The position numbers were made by a program, and so were the translations under genes. Shown one piece after another: positions 25,601-25,994 of a stretch of 25,994 nt of DNA (position 1 is the stretch's first letter; each line of letters opens with the position of its first letter). This DNA is from Candidatus Thorarchaeota archaeon (GTDB lineage Archaea; Asgardarchaeota; Thorarchaeia; Thorarchaeales; Thorarchaeaceae). The stretch spans positions 1 to 25,994 of the forward strand of contig JAEOSL010000044.1 of the NCBI GenBank assembly GCA_016840385.1, given 5' to 3'. Under the pieces are notes generated by a model. The model did no database searches, was not told the DNA's origin, and saw nothing but the letters and a program-made list of their open reading frames with translations.

Positions 25601-25994
25601 TATTCCGTATGTATCGACAGCAGCTGTTGTTACGACTATTTCATCATAGTCCTGATACCATTCAATAGGATATGTTCTGTCAACACCAAGGGGATCAGTG
25701 ACCGATACGATTTTCCAATCGGTTACGGGAAATGTGACTGTAAAGTTCAGGGATGTAACATTGACAGGTGGAGAAACCAGAACATTGGCAACCCATGTTG
25801 CCGCACTGGCATTATCAATTATGAGAGAAACACCAGGTGTGTATAGATTGGTTAGAGTACTGCTCATACTAATGAAAGGTGAAGCATTGGCAAATTCTCC
25901 AGAAAATGCGACTGGTATTGCAGATCCAACTCCAGTGTAGGTTGTTTCACCTTCCGAGAGGAGACCTAACTCAGACATACCTATGTCTGCAAGT
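16661..25994 (-). CDS. Giant surface protein: DUF2341-LamG module, about 21 Ig-like repeats, one TM helix, cytosolic tail (partial, N-terminus beyond right edge)
   Basis: One uninterrupted frame. The first Met in the window is at 25978 (3,105 residues from there), but the frame stays open to the edge and MSELGLLSEGET is not a signal peptide, so the true start lies outside. Numbered from that Met: a beta-rich region (1-205), DUF2341 (about 206-295, starting FRYRKDITIHN), a LamG/concanavalin-like domain (about 310-555, with AVWHLNED and GVIDEVRVSN), about 21 Ig-like repeats of roughly 100 residues (605-2825), a single TM helix (about 2836-2856, LPIGIVVLLLGFAYVRVW), then a charged tail of about 250 residues. 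Many Asn-x-Ser/Thr sites lie in the outer part, consistent with archaeal N-glycosylation. Likely a cell-surface adhesin or S-layer-associated stalk. Near absence of cysteine in the repeats and no in-frame stops support one intact gene. Confidence 0.9.
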   Translation of the reverse strand, partial: LADIGMSELGLLSEGETTYTGVGSAIPVAFSGEFANASPFISMSSTLTNLYTPGVSLIIDNASAATWVANVLVSPPVNVTSLNFTVTFPVTDWKIVSVTDPLGVDRTYPIEWYQDYDEIVVTTAAVDTYGIWKITFTAANHLIDLEMGPSGGPYTSATTTFDTGDTARFGVTSSWITGATAEFDLLDPTGSVWYSSSDTTSGSISHALPSFRYRKDITIHNAYVTGDLTDFPVLIDIIDTDLQTDVQADGDDIVFYSNGVVLSHEVELFTQGTGHLVAWVKANLSKSVDTTISMYYGNPEVGPQSNPNNVWTSDYSAVWHLNEDATDEESSTIHLDSTGNGYYGNQSGNEDIAGIFGVGQNFDGTDDVVNVTRHRGLEPSGDVTMSGWFKLDSGINQNSGTTQVLLTKAIDADTDMHIAIAGSDYTRTDIPQGSLVFKMENSGLGQMYVWSLRRNWAGGSWYFFTCTMTASTPSLNKVFVNGVDNTNTTTGSLATASLAFTDNKTDWEIGGGFVDQMSPKEGWFDGVIDEVRVSNTIHSSAWIQTEWLMWQSSSSFRTLGSESVQTSPDLFIQKVLDVTAPAGLWTISAHYNDSGSTISHRVGEYSRNFIVRRASTLDIDSPSDAAAGLEALTVGELLYLVVDLSDTNNANPVIGASVSMNWTVSGSPTTEYFEDLGDGRYSISRNTSELSDMKRYRIEIDSTHPHYLDATDSFDLDLYHPTELRYEYVTTTPVGFILNATLVYEDTWDGSLISGASITFANGTPVTATPWGAGRYNISFDTSALSAGDYSEIFNATKAADLYEMASTIVTYTMRPHYTAVSVSGNLETAYGDDTTINIILVDLDTGLQLDATVVDSLSFDSSQGTQSEPSVSNLIGMILDTNSWAVNTYSVDLTVVMSDADYYAPDLYTFDVEIRNHLTAANVIGDLTTAYGANTTITVSLTDLDGGAIAIGSVTSFTFTSSQPIQVYNSPSGFTFDLDTDNWPVSTIVVTLSVDISGIYDDPTNYVFSITIRSLQTTLYNAPTNLIFTQTSDFSIDVHFNVSEAGQYYGTPINGEAGQFVVTSSLTLTGTTITPLGDGMYRIMIPWSNFDGQGTDFTIDIDVTPSSNLYAAANLVVSFQYREIISDLTANLYTVSTPYNMNVTIHLYFTDRDLGTGITTATIDANSTINSQSHISDGDYQVELDVSSFGIGAHDVNLTASAAGYEDKWVIVTIIVTQIHTDADSPIRLEIPSGNTAIFTITWTDLDNVLQIDGATIVHNWTGSVAPVIAWTGTDYQVTFEASATDTLGTYLLWFNFTKGANYQPGYCEIQIEIRSHDTILTADSPPPTAFNAIINITAYFYDFDNKVGIKDALVDFYVHNSSGLVSSTFEYDLILGDGFYTIHIPASQFGLGSQTFTVYVEWLGGIQQYENDNVVVSAYIEGVNSLLTLTYAAEPSAYLETMIYNFTYSERDSGIGITNSTDPYGYGIGHVHITVSFDTSFNMLMLTITEVDAVTYPGRYQIEIATSGFDNIGQFSMTIAIDWTGADPYYDPLEDTVSVWVLARDTLLLINPPSPVSYGEDATFTFVWEDTGLGTNILYSAVEMDILMNVTFGYVHNSGTFTVTIDTGQFADVGTYVMTLNLTWAGEPFYVNRTSLISITVLNRQTTLDYPTPDPTFYDDNVTIIITWTDVTNGASDGILGATIVVTDNNGVIPANEYDIRPFAGGVYEIEFDTVRFATTGLWEITIQVSSSATGITDRSTSRNLDVRQRRTILSYEAIGKVAYGESIEFVMYFDDLYTSSIIGNGTGDVTLEILTAGTWIFTSTWNAVDEWYDIVISSYPSYPIGAPFDITFRMTYDNIAPFYDLDDLTGSFELRERLSLLSLEVAPNPTPYLDDAIFLVQFLDVDADFGISADYFDVYFGMTQLTVGTEYTYSPRGGGFYELSVNSTVFSGIGLYGISVYAYWTSGVPYHNNASASVNIRVTTRDTIVDITAPPSQTPFQDDVTFTFEYTDLFRGTAITSILATDISLYKNETLVDSGDYTLTPFGNGFIFTVDSETLGPTFGRYNLTIIIDWNEVTSPFYVDAQATTWVTVTTRTLSFALDPLEETRYGDLLNITFTLTDMSTGALVDGAEITFASQTLSLIDGVHYNIIHVGGGSGDYIIRVDSIALGGPGNFLFDLDVGWNSGTSPYYRAMTTIELTGVISDIETVLIPLSDQVNVLWKVSAAITVDYQNMLWMNLTSGAIVDYEWDNGVGTLSEIGVSGSYTGSIDTSVGAAGTYVVTITATLDDYEIARAYVTLVVQVLPSSISPIDPPTGSLSLPRGSAINVTIYLEDVDNTLPIPDGFVLLVTANFEGYVVSFSYTGTPGEYYALIPANGPTIQPEGAYTLLVEASFDNFAPTSFIFNILLQASVTEILLSGNTVVDMSVIYSQDAIFTVNLTKRDFGGELFANATLEWIIDAGGWSGDFISNDDGTFYAAIDTATLAFGIWPVLIKASVWANSSAFTGSTTSLALTIIRIQTDVIRPTNVEAAWGWTGNLTFIYNGTFGPIDDATVEYTGEILVGTLYELPNGTYLVEVDTTLSSPGVFTVSMVFQKVNYQEAPVGIQFIVRAATTEIFIDSVTYTPTYEEVLEDLVNLQLPLGDIVTIDFFYNDTDSGNDFVGGLAGALSTENSYLRGISIEIPLNVTLIDLGNGLYRVIFDSTDTEIGAVVSSEPYRLYVELSMANRTTSDILFRITVIDIPTELTIVDEVPVWNFVNGETLTIELLYMDTWHNTGIDGAYFSANASTGAPFEVNYSEGPSPGQYFINLTADGIKLASGSGAVIILLGDGVYTLGEDTLFVELGQNSFDVLVSNSIVYGLPIGIVVLLLGFAYVRVWNVPKRLRQINGQIKTIRKGKVPKPITEAASRQDLVADLFNDTFAKLEITRTPDQMPEEAVPVDVPELGELLIQLAILTNLDQQELDDFKADIAKMKISEQAAFVKEVIVQEAIRAARRDHKTVEEIIEEVQEQASKRLAGEGEGVAVDDGVVPEEIEPEVETVILPDRDEGPEEDESPTFDDTETTDDEALDARSDKLSQFEIEELAKDLEAKGVPLHEIDVILKQVRELPRNLVDELIKSLDKERGTD
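16664..17474 (-). other. TM helix and cytosolic tail of the giant protein
   Basis: The TM helix (about 2836-2856) is followed by basic residues (VPKRLRQINGQIKTIRKGK), which puts the tail inside the cell by the positive-inside rule. The tail has a helical part (about 2885-2995), an acidic, disordered-looking linker (about 2996-3053, rich in Glu/Asp/Pro) and a final helical segment of about 52 residues starting LSQFEIEELAKDLEAKG. The last segment could be a three-helix unit of UBA-like size; that reading is tentative. Confidence 0.65.
17504..24166 (-). repeat. Tandem array of about 21 Ig-like protein repeats within the giant gene
   Basis: Each unit is 90-130 residues. It opens with a linker such as RDTIVDI, RQTTLDY, RRTILSY, HDTILTA or RDTLLLI, then a PxP turn, a Y-x-D/E-D strand start, a strand such as VTFTFEYTD ending in an acidic turn, a G-x-x-I-x-x-A strand, a G-x-Y-x-I strand, and a final G-x-Y-x-x-T-I strand. 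Units have diverged strongly, with no obvious nucleotide repeats, which points to an old array under selection. The count comes from reading linkers by eye and could be off by one or two. Confidence 0.7.
24314..25363 (-). other. DUF2341-LamG cassette in the giant protein
   Basis: Residues about 206-555. DUF2341 is recognised by the YRKDITIHN opening, FPVLIDI, DGDDIVFYS, LSHEVELF and ISMYYGNP. The LamG fold follows with WHLNED, DSTGNGYYG, GQNFDGTDD, MSGWFKLD, WYFFTCTM and a closing DGVIDEVRVSN. The pair is common together in secreted archaeal and bacterial proteins and may bind carbohydrate. It appears to sit inside another beta domain (see findings). Confidence 0.75.

Overview
This window looks archaeal, and most probably from an Asgard archaeon of the Thorarchaeia/Heimdall-Loki radiation. 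The evidence is archaeal TATA-type promoters (two of them placed so close to the start codon that the transcripts should be leaderless), an Orc1/Cdc6-fold protein, a RadB/KaiC-like protein, a stand-alone GcvH-like lipoyl carrier, a longin-like plus winged-helix protein of the kind frequent in Asgard genomes, and a giant secreted multi-Ig surface protein with a cytosolic tail. The assignment is inference from gene content; no rRNA or tRNA gene was seen. Layout: (1) Positions 1-4249, minus strand: an operon-like run of five membrane-protein genes (the last cut by the window edge), three of which share one architecture (two TM helices, soluble loop, two TM helices, C-terminal soluble domain) and look like ancient tandem paralogues of unknown function. 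(2) 4401-5368, plus: two consecutive BCP/PrxQ peroxiredoxin genes. (3) 5529-7917, plus: a longin-like/winged-helix protein, then an ODP-type diiron metallo-beta-lactamase-fold protein overlapping a small helical protein. (4) 7866-9104, minus: a SagB-type nitroreductase and a small membrane protein. (5) 9274-13206, plus: malic enzyme closed by a clear hairpin-plus-T-run terminator, then a two-gene GlcF/GlcD-like pair (CCG-domain iron-sulfur protein plus FAD-binding oxidase). (6) 13228-13728, minus: a CbiX-like chelatase-fold protein. (7) 13860-16660: an Orc1/Cdc6-like protein with a broken Walker A, a GcvH-like lipoyl protein, a small zinc-ribbon protein, and a RecA/RadB-like protein with no usable P-loop. 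(8) 16661 to the end, minus: one reading frame of more than 9.3 kb, encoding over 3,100 residues, entering from beyond the right edge. How the genes work together: region 2 and the diiron protein suggest handling of peroxide or oxygen in an anaerobe (inference). Malic enzyme and the GlcF/GlcD-like pair would both feed C3 metabolism, as malate to pyruvate and a 2-hydroxyacid to a 2-oxoacid (inference). The Orc-like and RecA-like proteins have both lost the residues needed for ordinary ATP binding, so they are more likely structural or regulatory relatives than working enzymes. The giant protein would reach far out from the cell surface and pass once through the membrane to a charged helical tail inside. 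The most unusual items are the triple membrane paralogue cluster, the two P-loop-defective ATPase-fold genes, and the giant surface protein, with a DUF2341-LamG cassette apparently nested inside another domain. No intergenic stretch exceeds about 170 bases, and no CRISPR array, insertion sequence, or RNA gene was recognised.
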